From: JAGGYK01 sp034716155
GTDB taxonomy: Bacteria; Desulfobacterota; Desulfomonilia; UBA1062
Assembly (NCBI GenBank): GCA_034716155.1
Contig: JAYEFR010000249.1
Coordinates: 1-34,861 of the forward strand
Direction of reading: 5' to 3'
Length of the DNA stretch: 34,861 nucleotides
This document shows positions 1 to 7,074 of this stretch, in pieces; the stretch's first letter is position 1, and every line of letters starts with the position of its first letter. Under the pieces are notes generated by a model, which saw only the letters and a list, made by a program, of their open reading frames with translations, had not been told where the DNA came from and did no database searches. The position numbers and the translations under genes are program-made.

Positions 1-31
1 GTTAGGCCATTTTTCATTTTGTCTAATCCAA

Positions 32-48
32 TGTCAAGGGCTGGCCCC
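32..48 (+). repeat. Dispersed TGTCAAG/GGCCCC motif, copy 1
   Basis: Reads TGTCAAGGGCTGGCCCC. It matches the outer parts of the longer copies at 96, 1471 and 8620: TGTCAAG at the left and CTGGCCCC or CTGACCCC at the right, with the middle shortened. No gene is seen in 1-199 apart from this copy and the next one. Confidence 0.55.
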
Positions 49-95
49 AGTTCATTTTTGAAGTAACATCTTAGTCTTGTACCTTTTGAGTGCTT

Positions 96-120
96 ATGTC
101 AAAAGTCAAGACCTGGCACC
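96..120 (+). repeat. Dispersed TGTCAAG/GGCACC motif, copy 2
   Basis: A 25-base copy running from ATGTCAAAAGTCAAG to ACCTGGCACC. It is followed by a short T-rich direct repeat (CACCTTTTTCT twice). It lies about 80 bases before the start of the truncated nuclease gene, so it could sit in that gene's former promoter region. Confidence 0.65.
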
Positions 121-199
121 TTTTTCTAGCACCTTTTTCTTGCCTTTTTCTTGTGAGCCTTGTCGTTAGTTGTTTTTAAATGCAAGACAGGAGTATAAC

Positions 200-523
200 A
201 TGGATAAGTGTATGTTTAAAAGGCATATGAAAACGATAATCGGATCAATTTTGCTTGTTTTGCTGTGCTGCATTACGTCAATAGAAGCAAAAACCTTTAA
301 AGTCGCAAGCTATAACCTGGAAAACCTTTATGATCTTCCCAGGGATGGAACGGAATACCCGGAGTATATTCCGAATACCGGCTATGGCTGGACTAAGGAT
401 ATTGCTAGGAAATGTCAAGACCTGACACCTCCTTTAGTCCTTATTTATGGACGTCCCGTAGGTCCCACCATGTGGCGGCTTGGCGTCATGTGCACTGGTT
501 TGTTCGGCTTTGGAACGTTCTAA
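200..523 (+). pseudogene. Truncated exonuclease/endonuclease/phosphatase-family protein (N-terminal fragment)
   Basis: The reading frame opens with a good Shine-Dalgarno site (AGGAG at 189-193) six bases before ATG 200. It encodes a basic N-terminus, a hydrophobic signal segment ending near SIEA, and then FKVASYNLENLYD. That last stretch is the opening strand of the EEP (exo/endonuclease/phosphatase) fold, with the Asn of the SYNLENL motif. The family-like sequence runs to about residue 70 (GYGWTKDIARK) and stops exactly where a copy of the dispersed motif begins at 412. From there to the stop at 523 the translation is unrelated. EEP proteins are usually 250-350 residues, so roughly three quarters is missing, including the catalytic Asp/His residues. 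The product, if made, would be a non-functional exported peptide. The family call is good; the gene is judged dead. Confidence 0.7.
412..429 (+). repeat. Dispersed motif, copy 3, at a gene breakpoint
   Basis: Reads ATGTCAAGACCTGACACC. It starts at the base where the EEP-like coding sequence loses its family similarity, so it marks the truncation point. It is a short form lacking the variable middle found in copies 2, 4 and 5. Confidence 0.65.
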
Positions 524-593
524 GCCCTTCTTCTTTATCCGAGCCCTCAATAATTTGGTTCTTTTGTAGAAATTCTGCAAGTTCTGGATGTCT

Positions 594-1079
594 CTAACTA
601 CTCTCTGTATCTTTGTCATTTTCCAATGCCTCAATATCCGCAATATCTTGCTTTGAATTTCTAAAACGTTTCATCCAGATTAAATCCTCACGACTTGCAA
701 TGCATGTTAAGCCGTATTCAGTCTTCTCAACAACAGCATTCTTAATTATTTCCTTATGTCTTTCTTCATTGCCTACCAGCAAGTCTATTGTAAGCGAATC
801 TTCCTCTTCAATTTTGGTTAATCTGTGAAGTGTAATATTCGTATCCTTAAAAGTCCATGGGTTCGCTTCAAATGTATACCCCATTTTTTTCAGGATGGAT
901 TTGAAATCATCAATGTCGTCAGCAAGAAGCAGAAGATCAATATCTTTGGTATATCTTGGTTGGGTATGAAACGATAATGCAATGCCTCCAACAACCGCAT
1001 ACTGAATATTTGTTTCATTCAGCTTTTTAATTATAGAAAAGAATTCGTCGTATATATTCATAATCTTGTTGTCGAACAT
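594..1079 (-). CDS. Nucleotidyltransferase-fold protein (AbiEii / DUF6036-like)
   Basis: A 161-residue protein with the hallmarks of a minimal DNA-polymerase-beta-type nucleotidyltransferase: Gly31-Gly32 in VVGGIALSFH, then Asp46 and Asp48 in YTKDIDLL, and a likely third acidic residue, Asp99, in LTIDLL. The Gly-Gly and paired Asp residues bind the nucleotide and metal. The C-terminal helix (SREDLIWMKR...QDIADIEAL) is typical of proteins annotated as nucleotidyl transferase AbiEii/AbiGii toxin family or DUF6036. Some relatives are toxins of type IV systems, while many stand alone; no antitoxin partner is visible here. The first ATG has only a weak GAG upstream, and an internal ATG at residue 7 is possible. 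The gene stands alone on the minus strand between two truncated plus-strand genes and two copies of the dispersed motif, so it may have arrived as a cassette. Confidence 0.72.
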   Translation of the reverse strand: MFDNKIMNIYDEFFSIIKKLNETNIQYAVVGGIALSFHTQPRYTKDIDLLLLADDIDDFKSILKKMGYTFEANPWTFKDTNITLHRLTKIEEEDSLTIDLLVGNEERHKEIIKNAVVEKTEYGLTCIASREDLIWMKRFRNSKQDIADIEALENDKDTESS

Positions 1080-1342
1080 TTGATCTCAGCCACGGTGCTT
1101 GCGCCGTCGGCTGGAGCGAATTGTTCAAGTAAGCCGCTTCGCGGCAGGGTTATTGATGTATCATTTCTATAAGTGCCAGCCATAAAACATTTTCCTGGAG
1201 TGTCTGATATATCATCTCCATCAGCAAAATCAAGAAGAACTGATATCCCCTGGGCGTGGGCGGCAAAGGCCGTATTTGGGGAATATGATACTTGAATGGC
1301 TATGCTATTATTGGGTTTTGTAAATCTTTTCCTTAAAAACCT
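1058..1342 (-). pseudogene. Open frame without start, tail of an unrecognised gene
   Basis: Ninety-four codons are open on the minus strand between a stop at 1343-1345 and a stop at 1058-1060, overlapping the nucleotidyltransferase start by 22 bases. The predicted peptide looks protein-like (segments such as QGISVLLDFADGDDIS and GKCFMAGTYRND), but no upstream start is available, so it appears to be the 3' end of a truncated gene. Its first third lies inside the roughly 100-base repeat that recurs at 15835-15935. There the same frame again encodes SIAIQVSYSPNTAF. The family is not recognised. It may be repeat-derived rather than a former gene. Confidence 0.3.
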
Positions 1343-1361
1343 TCAGCCTTTAGCCTAGCTA
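1261..1361 (+). repeat. About 100-base dispersed repeat, copy A
   Basis: Aligns without gaps to 15835-15935 over about 100 bases. The first 50 bases (from CGGCAAAGGCCGTATTTGGG) are identical, and the rest differs at roughly one base in four to five. A further shared stretch, ACTGATATCC, lies just upstream of both copies but at a different distance. The right part contains GGC(T/C)(A/G)AAGG-type heptads. This is probably a non-autonomous element or intergenic repeat family. Confidence 0.8.
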
Positions 1362-1470
1362 CCTGAGTAGTTACCAAAAAGATAGTTCTAAGGGCGAAAA
1401 TAGGCCTGTTTTTGATTGATATCATCATTAATTCAGTCACTTATCTTGGTCCGACCCCATTTACCCCCTT

Positions 1471-1496
1471 ATGTCAAGTTTGAAGACCTGACCCCA
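1471..1496 (+). repeat. Dispersed motif, copy 4, at a gene breakpoint
   Basis: Reads from ATGTCAAGTTTGAAG to ACCTGACCCC. A related CCGACCCCATTTACCCCC string precedes it at 1450-1467. The open frame of the membrane-protein remnant begins right after it, following an in-frame TAG at 1498. Confidence 0.7.
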
Positions 1497-1500
1497 TTAG

Positions 1501-1887
1501 CTTACCTCAATATTATACCCGGTTGCGTTTTTCAGAGGAGCAACCTGGGCGGAAAGGATTGTCGCCTGTTCGATAAACCCATTGATCTGGGTAATCGTCG
1601 AGATCTACAATGTGAACGCCGCATTTACCTTCTGGGAATCGCTTTACCTGGGTTTGAACATTGGGGCTGTAATATTACTATGGAACTTCACCTTGATGGG
1701 GATATGTGAGATTCTTTGCCGCCTTGTTCTAAAAAAGAGAGTTAGCGAGGTCAAGGTATTCACTTTTACCCCCTTTATTCCCATGGGTCTCTTTGCATTT
1801 ATGATCTATATTTTATCAAAAGAAAACGGAGCCTATTATTTTTATCTGCTTTGCGATGGGTACATAGCCTTGTTCAGGAGCGGATGA
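1501..1887 (+). pseudogene. C-terminal remnant of a multi-pass membrane protein
   Basis: The frame is open from just after a TAG at 1498 to the stop at 1887 (128 codons), with no convincing start; a TTG at 1582 is the first usual initiator and lacks a clear ribosome site. The translation has about three hydrophobic helices (LIWVIVEIYNV region, LYLGLNIGAVILLWNFTLMG, and FIPMGLFAFMIYIL) with a basic loop RLVLKKRVSEVK between the second and third. The family is not recognised; the Lys-rich loop followed by FTPFIPMG recalls the end of prepilin-peptidase-like proteins, but the catalytic Asp motifs are not present. The dispersed motif sits where the N-terminal part should be, so I read it as a gene cut by repeat-associated rearrangement. 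Confidence 0.45.
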
Positions 1888-1982
1888 CCCCATCAAACCC
1901 TTTTAAATTTACAGAAAAGATGTTACATCTACTACACTACCAACCACAGCTATTTTAAAAAAGAAAGATAGGAGCGAAATCT

Positions 1983-3428
1983 ATGAGCCAAACCAATTCC
2001 AGGTATCAATTTCACAAAGCCGTTGTTGAAAATGAGCTCATCGAGGCCCTGGGGCCCGAAAAGGTATCCACCTCATTTATTGACAAAGAGGTATACTCCA
2101 GGGACCTGATCGTCCCCTGGACTTGCCCCCTCCCCGAGGGAGACTGCAAACCACCGGTGGCAGATTTTGTTGTCTGGCCCGAGACCACCGAGGAGGTCTC
2201 AGAGGTAATCAAGATCGCCAACACCCACAAAGTCCCCGTGATACCGGAGTGTGGAGGCGCCCAGGGAGGCGGAAGCACTTTACCCATCTTTGGGGGGATT
2301 GTTATTGATGTAAAGGCCCTCAATAAGATTATCAATATCGACACGGATAATCACACAGTTACCACCCAGCCCGGTCTCATCTGCGATGAGCTGGAGTCGA
2401 CCTTAAACAACGTTGGGTACACCATGAACCATCTCCCACAGTCACAGCATGTCAGCGGGATCGGTGGATTCCTCTCGGCACGGAGCGCCGGTGTTATCTC
2501 CACGAAGTATGGAAAGATCACAGAGATGGTTCAGGGGATGGAGGTGGTTCTCCCCAATGGAGAAGTCATGCGGACCAAGGCAGTCCCTAACTCCGCGGCT
2601 GGGCCGAATTTTAACTACCTCTTCATGGGCGCGGAGGGGACCTTGGGGGTTATCACCGAGGCAACCTTGAGAATAAGGCCCCTCCCGGAGACGAGAAAGT
2701 TCTTATCCCTTTTGTTTTCCGACCTCCCCACTGCGATGAACGCTGCCCGGTTCATCATGAGAAGAGGACTCTGGCCCGCTACCATACGCATCCATGACGA
2801 GTTGGAAACCCAATATTTTCAGCACCAGGACAGCGGGTCGCAAATGACCCTTATGTTTGACGGCTTTGAGGAACTCTGCGGCCTGGAATTAAAAGAGACC
2901 ATGAAGATCGCTCATGCTCTCAAGGCCGAAGACCTGGGCGAAGGCCCTGCCCGTGAGTGGTGGGAAAAGAAGCGTTTCTCTATCGCCTTTCCCACCAGTG
3001 ACCATCCTCTCTTCGGTATACCCTTTCCGGGCTATATCAGGGTCTCGGGCTGTATCGACTCTGCCGGCTCCTTTGACTATCTTGTCGCTGTTCAAAGGAA
3101 GCTCAAAGAAACCATGGAACAAATGAATATGTTTCTGGCCACCCACTTCTCGCACTTCTATCCCACCGGTGGGATGATATATCCTACTTTTGTGGGACAA
3201 TTGAAAAAGGGCCCCGAGGCCGCGCGGACCTACAACGAGATTTGGCGGCGAGGAATCGTGCTGTCCCACAACCTTGGCGGAACAATTAATCACCACCACG
3301 GAATAGGCCTGAATCTAGGCCGTTTTATGAAGCTGGAACTGGGTGAGGCAGGTCTTGAAAATTTCAGGAAGATAAAGCGTGCCATGGATCCGAACAATAT
3401 CATGAACCCAGGAAAATTAGGACTATAA
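1983..3428 (+). CDS. FAD-linked oxidoreductase, GlcD / alkyl-DHAP-synthase / YgcU type
   Basis: A 481-residue flavoprotein. Residues about 60-235 form the PCMH-type FAD-binding domain: VVWPETTEEV, then the pyrophosphate-binding PECGGAQGGG and the LGVITEATLRIRP end. The rest is the FAD-oxidase C-terminal domain, ending with NHHHGIGL (His437-439) and the family's closing NPGKLGL. Such enzymes oxidise 2-hydroxyacids (glycolate, D-lactate) or use FAD non-redox in ether-lipid synthesis. The nearest fit in size and context is E. coli YgcU, which also sits beside an FGGY kinase and an MFS carrier. AGGAG lies nine bases before ATG 1983. It is followed 36 bases later by an Fe-S protein that probably takes its electrons, as in GlcD-GlcF pairs. 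The substrate is unknown. Third positions are visibly more G+C-rich than in the core genes downstream. Confidence 0.85.
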   Translation: MSQTNSRYQFHKAVVENELIEALGPEKVSTSFIDKEVYSRDLIVPWTCPLPEGDCKPPVADFVVWPETTEEVSEVIKIANTHKVPVIPECGGAQGGGSTLPIFGGIVIDVKALNKIINIDTDNHTVTTQPGLICDELESTLNNVGYTMNHLPQSQHVSGIGGFLSARSAGVISTKYGKITEMVQGMEVVLPNGEVMRTKAVPNSAAGPNFNYLFMGAEGTLGVITEATLRIRPLPETRKFLSLLFSDLPTAMNAARFIMRRGLWPATIRIHDELETQYFQHQDSGSQMTLMFDGFEELCGLELKETMKIAHALKAEDLGEGPAREWWEKKRFSIAFPTSDHPLFGIPFPGYIRVSGCIDSAGSFDYLVAVQRKLKETMEQMNMFLATHFSHFYPTGGMIYPTFVGQLKKGPEAARTYNEIWRRGIVLSHNLGGTINHHHGIGLNLGRFMKLELGEAGLENFRKIKRAMDPNNIMNPGKLGL

Positions 3429-3464
3429 TGAAAATTATGGGTGGAATTTCAAGGAGGAGCATTG

Positions 3465-4598
3465 ATGAGTGACTTGAGAGAAAAGACTAGACTCTGTTCA
3501 GTCTGTTACAAGATGTGCCGGGATGTCTGTCCAATAGCTGGTGCCACAAGACATGAGGCTGACTCTCCTACCAGCCGGGCGTTTTTCGCTGAACAGGTTA
3601 TGGAGGAGAAAAAGAAGCTCACCTCAGAAATAGTCGACTATTTCTACCGATGCGCGATGTGCAAGGCCTGTCGTGAGGCCTGCGAAAGCGGGATGGATAC
3701 CAGTGAAATCATGCTGAGTGCACGAAGCGAGCTTGACGATGAAGTGCTACCAGGGAATTTAAAAGAGTCAAAAGCGCGGATTATATCCGGAAATTTTTAT
3801 GGAGAGGATTCGGCCGATGTTAAAACACTTATTTCCAAACAATTAGTGCAGAATAAAGAGAAACCCCTGTTTTATTTTGGCGGCAGGCTACGGGCCGGCA
3901 GAGGCGATACGATAAAAAGCACATTTTCGATCATGGAAAAACTCGGGGTGGATTTCAGGGTAATGGAGGATGAGCCTGCAACCGGCCAACTCTCTTATTT
4001 TCTCGGGTTTTCAAATGATGCAAAAAGACTGGGAAAGGAACTTGCGAAAAAAATAAAATCAATAAATGCAAAAACACTGGTCATTTTCTCTGCCGACGAC
4101 CTCAGGATGGTCAAGTTGGAATATCCGAACCTGGGTATTGAGCTGGAAAACATCAATATAGTAAGCCTTCCGGAGTTTTTATTCGACATATTAAATCAAA
4201 AGAAACCATCCTTATCAGACTGGGACGCCGGCGTAATCACTTACCATGATTCCTGCTCTTTAGGCCGGGAACTACGGATATTTGAAACACCCAGAGAGAT
4301 TATCAGGATGGTTCCGAAGGCAAACCTCGTAGAAATGGCGTTCAATAAAGATCAAGCACCCTGCTGCGGTTATGGTGTCGGGCTCGAGATAACCCACCCT
4401 GAAATTACTAAGCTGATGGCTCTTCGCCTTGTATCCCTGGCTGAAGATGCCGGTGCAGAGGTAATGGTCATGGGATGTCCTACCTGCCGAAATGTAATTC
4501 TGGAAAATCTCGGAGGTGAAAATGACTCGAATAAACCAGAAAGAAAAGGATCCGTCGATATACTTGACCTTCCTCTCTTTCTTGAAAGGGTGCTGTGA
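3465..4598 (+). CDS. (Fe-S)-binding CCG-domain protein, GlcF/GlpC-like electron-transfer subunit
   Basis: A 377-residue protein starting at ATG 3465, chosen because AAGGAGG at 3451-3457 lies seven bases before it; a longer reading from GTG 3441 would put that site inside the gene. Two ferredoxin-like clusters are visible: Cys11, 14, 18, 22 and Cys63, 66, 69, 73, each followed by a Pro or a small residue, as in 4Fe-4S sites. The C-terminal half has one clear CCG (heterodisulfide-reductase type) module with SCSLGREL, APCCGYGVG and MGCPTC. GlcF and GlpC carry two such modules; the first here (about residues 125-240) is degenerate. It probably passes electrons from the flanking flavoproteins to quinone. 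Its stop overlaps the next gene's ATG by one base (TGATG), so the two are translationally coupled. Confidence 0.82.
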   Translation: MSDLREKTRLCSVCYKMCRDVCPIAGATRHEADSPTSRAFFAEQVMEEKKKLTSEIVDYFYRCAMCKACREACESGMDTSEIMLSARSELDDEVLPGNLKESKARIISGNFYGEDSADVKTLISKQLVQNKEKPLFYFGGRLRAGRGDTIKSTFSIMEKLGVDFRVMEDEPATGQLSYFLGFSNDAKRLGKELAKKIKSINAKTLVIFSADDLRMVKLEYPNLGIELENINIVSLPEFLFDILNQKKPSLSDWDAGVITYHDSCSLGRELRIFETPREIIRMVPKANLVEMAFNKDQAPCCGYGVGLEITHPEITKLMALRLVSLAEDAGAEVMVMGCPTCRNVILENLGGENDSNKPERKGSVDILDLPLFLERVL

Positions 4599-6256
4599 TG
4601 AAAACCGAATTAATGTCGTGGAGTACAAAGAGACGGCCCGAATACCTCGAGCAGCTCTGTGAAACTACCTATGATGTCCTGATAATCGGAGGAGGGATCA
4701 CCGGGGCAGGTATTTTGAGGGAGTGCGGATTGCAGGGGATAAAGGCTGCCCTCATTGAAAAAGACGACTTTGCCTTTGGCACCTCTTCCAAGAGCACTCG
4801 TCTTGCCCACGGGGGGGCCAGATATATCGTGAATCTGGAGTTCGGTCTGGTCAGAGAAGAGACCCACGAACGGGATTGGATGAGAAATGCATTTCCAAAC
4901 ATGGTCAGACCCGTGCCCATTATCTATGCTAATTACAACGCAACCGAATCACGGGCGCTGAGGATATATTTTAAAGTCTACGATGCACTCTCAGGGTGGA
5001 AGAACTACAAAAACACACGGCATCTATCCAAGAAAGAGATTGAGACGTTGGAGCCTAATCTCAAGTTCCCGGGGCTTCATTCGGGATCCCTGCTTTACGA
5101 GTGCATCATAAATGATGCCCGCCTCACCATAGAGGTTGTAAAGGAGGGGGTCATGTCGGGCGGGGCCGCTGTAAACTATGTCAGGGCGAAACGTGTAGTC
5201 ACAAAGAACGAAAGGGCTGTGGGTGTGGAGGCCCAAGACAGGGAAACAGGCCGGATCCTTAACATCAACGCCGGAAACATTATAAACGCCACGGGCTCCT
5301 GGACTGACGATCTCTTACCCAAGGGGTATAGAACAACAGGGCGCTTAATCAGGCCCGCCAAGGGAGTCCACATTGTCGTGAAGCGGGAGTCTATCGGAAA
5401 CATGGCCGGCCTTTACGTTAAAAATCCTGCCGACAAAAGGGGCGTTTTCGTCCTGGCCCACGGCGATTTCACCTATCTCGGGACTACTGACACTGATTAT
5501 GAAGGAGACCTGGATCATTGCTACACTGAAGTAGGAGAGTACGAATACTTCAAGGAGATTGTCGATCACTGTTTTCCAAACGCAAAGTTCGAATCAGAGG
5601 ACCTTTTGGGTACCTATGCAGGGACAAGGCCCCTGGTCTTGGAAGAGGGTGTCTCCGAGGACAAGACCTCACGCAGAGAATTTATCGATGAACTCATGCC
5701 CGGTTTTTTTGTCATCGCCGGCGGGAAGCTTACCATCTTCAGGTCTATGGCGGAAAAACTTCTCTCCTTTATGGCAAGTAGGGGCGCGACATCTATTAAA
5801 AAACCCCGAAAATCGCTCTCTAAGAGTCCTTTCATCCTGGGGATAACTAAGGATGACTGGGATGATATGACACAGAGGGCTCTGACAACAACAAATCTAG
5901 GTCTCGATGAGAAAACAGCCGAACATATCTATCAAAATTATGGCAAGGCCGGTATTGTTATCCTCGAATCAGTAAAGGCGAATCCTTCACTCGGAGAAAA
6001 AATTACCTATGACCAGCCCAATATCCGGGCTGAACTAGACTATGCCCTGGAATATGAGATGATAACACATGTGAAAGACTTCCTGCTCCGCCGCACCAAC
6101 ATTTCGCTGTACCAGCGGGATGATCACGAAGAATTGGGGAGGAAAATCGCCGAGCATATGGCCTCACGCCTGGGCTGGGATGACAAGCAGGTGGATAAAG
6201 AGGTGGCGGACTACGTAGAAATCGCTCATAAGAATAAGTTCTTCCTCAATAAATGA
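4598..6256 (+). CDS. FAD-dependent glycerol-3-phosphate dehydrogenase family protein (GlpA/GlpD-like)
   Basis: A 552-residue protein. Residues about 25-60 hold the Rossmann FAD site VLIIGGGITGAGILRE, followed by the family's GTSSKSTRLAHGGARYI substrate/FAD segment and, later, NIINATGSWTD, PAKGVH and TYAGTRPLV. The length and a C-terminal helical domain (from about residue 400, DKQVDKEVADY near the end) match GlpA/GlpD, which oxidise glycerol-3-phosphate to dihydroxyacetone phosphate and reduce quinone. The [2Fe-2S]-binding BFD domain of some GlpA proteins is not seen. With the neighbouring Fe-S protein it makes a GlpA-GlpC-like pair, although the true substrate may be another polyol phosphate, since the adjacent kinase is an FGGY type. 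ATG 4598 overlaps the previous stop; GTG 4595 is an alternative. Confidence 0.85.
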   Translation: MKTELMSWSTKRRPEYLEQLCETTYDVLIIGGGITGAGILRECGLQGIKAALIEKDDFAFGTSSKSTRLAHGGARYIVNLEFGLVREETHERDWMRNAFPNMVRPVPIIYANYNATESRALRIYFKVYDALSGWKNYKNTRHLSKKEIETLEPNLKFPGLHSGSLLYECIINDARLTIEVVKEGVMSGGAAVNYVRAKRVVTKNERAVGVEAQDRETGRILNINAGNIINATGSWTDDLLPKGYRTTGRLIRPAKGVHIVVKRESIGNMAGLYVKNPADKRGVFVLAHGDFTYLGTTDTDYEGDLDHCYTEVGEYEYFKEIVDHCFPNAKFESEDLLGTYAGTRPLVLEEGVSEDKTSRREFIDELMPGFFVIAGGKLTIFRSMAEKLLSFMASRGATSIKKPRKSLSKSPFILGITKDDWDDMTQRALTTTNLGLDEKTAEHIYQNYGKAGIVILESVKANPSLGEKITYDQPNIRAELDYALEYEMITHVKDFLLRRTNISLYQRDDHEELGRKIAEHMASRLGWDDKQVDKEVADYVEIAHKNKFFLNK

Positions 6257-6284
6257 TACCATTTCATATCAAGGATAGAGATTA

Positions 6285-7053
6285 TGGGCAAAGAACATGA
6301 CCTGGTTTTAGCCATAGATAGCGGGACCCAGAATGTTAAGGCCGCTGTCTTTGACCTGAACGGAAAAGAGCTTGCATTATCACGTCTGTCCCACGTATCC
6401 TGGAAACAGGCGTGGGAGGAGGATTCCTCACCGTGACATGGTTTAAAAACGAGCCGGCCTATTATGAAGCACGACTCTCGAAAGAACAAGACAAACCACC
6501 AGAGGAGCTTTTAGATGATGCAGTTAAAGACATGCCACCAGGCTCTTTAGGACTTATTGTTCACCCTTATTGGACACCTCCTTTTCACTGTGATGAGGCA
6601 AGAGGCTCAATCCTGGGCATCACAATGGCCCACAGCCGGGCCCACATCTACCGGGCGATTCTGGAGGGGCTGGCATATGAGACAAAAGCAGGATATGATG
6701 CGATCTTTGAGAAAACCGGAATCGCTATCAATGAGATTCGTGTCTCCGGCGGGGGCTCAAATAGCAATATGGTGCTTTCAATTATCGCCGATGTCTTTCA
6801 GGTCCCTGCAATAAGGATGGAGGAAAGCGAGTCCGCGGCCCTGGGAGCGGCTATCTGCGCGGCCACAGGCTCCGGGCTTTTCCCCGGCTTTCAAGAGGGG
6901 ATAGAAAAAATGGTTCATCAAAAAGACAGATTCGAGCCAAATTCGAAGAACCGGGCGGTGTATGAAACCATGTACAAATGCTATCAGGATTTTTATCCAA
7001 GGGTGGCTGATCTCTATCGCAAGACGGAAAAGATCGCTTCACCAAAAGAGTAA
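6285..7053 (+). pseudogene. FGGY-family carbohydrate kinase, internally deleted and frameshifted
   Basis: The 5' part, from ATG 6285 after an AAGGA site, reads LVLAIDSGTQNVKAAVFDL, the phosphate-1 loop that opens all FGGY kinases (xylulose, glycerol, gluconate and relatives). This frame ends at a TGA near 6434. A second frame, recognisable from about 6404, begins at ETGVGGGFLTVTWFKNE and carries the C-terminal ATPase part with IRVSGGGSNSNMVLSIIADV and ESAALGAAICAA, to the stop at 7053. FGGY kinases have about 500 residues; only about 45 N-terminal and 215 C-terminal residues remain, so about 240 residues including the sugar-binding site and catalytic Asp are gone. Two separate proteins might still be made, but neither could be a kinase. 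It lies between the dehydrogenase and symporter genes and would have supplied the phosphorylated substrate. Confidence 0.8.
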
Positions 7054-7074
7054 AATATTCCTTGGGAGGTAAAC

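Noticed and set aside
112..135. TGGCAC-containing string as a sigma-54 promoter
   Set aside because: The downstream TTGC element is not at the required spacing, and TGGCACC belongs to the dispersed motif.
434..643. 69-codon minus-strand ORF as a partner of the nucleotidyltransferase
   Set aside because: It overlaps the nucleotidyltransferase end, has no ribosome site, and crosses from the cassette toward the motif-marked breakpoint. Two other frames look equally protein-like.
1416..1709. 97-codon plus-strand ORF as a gene
   Set aside because: It runs through the dispersed motif, has no ribosome site, and its frame conflicts with the hydrophobic membrane-protein remnant, which reads more like protein.
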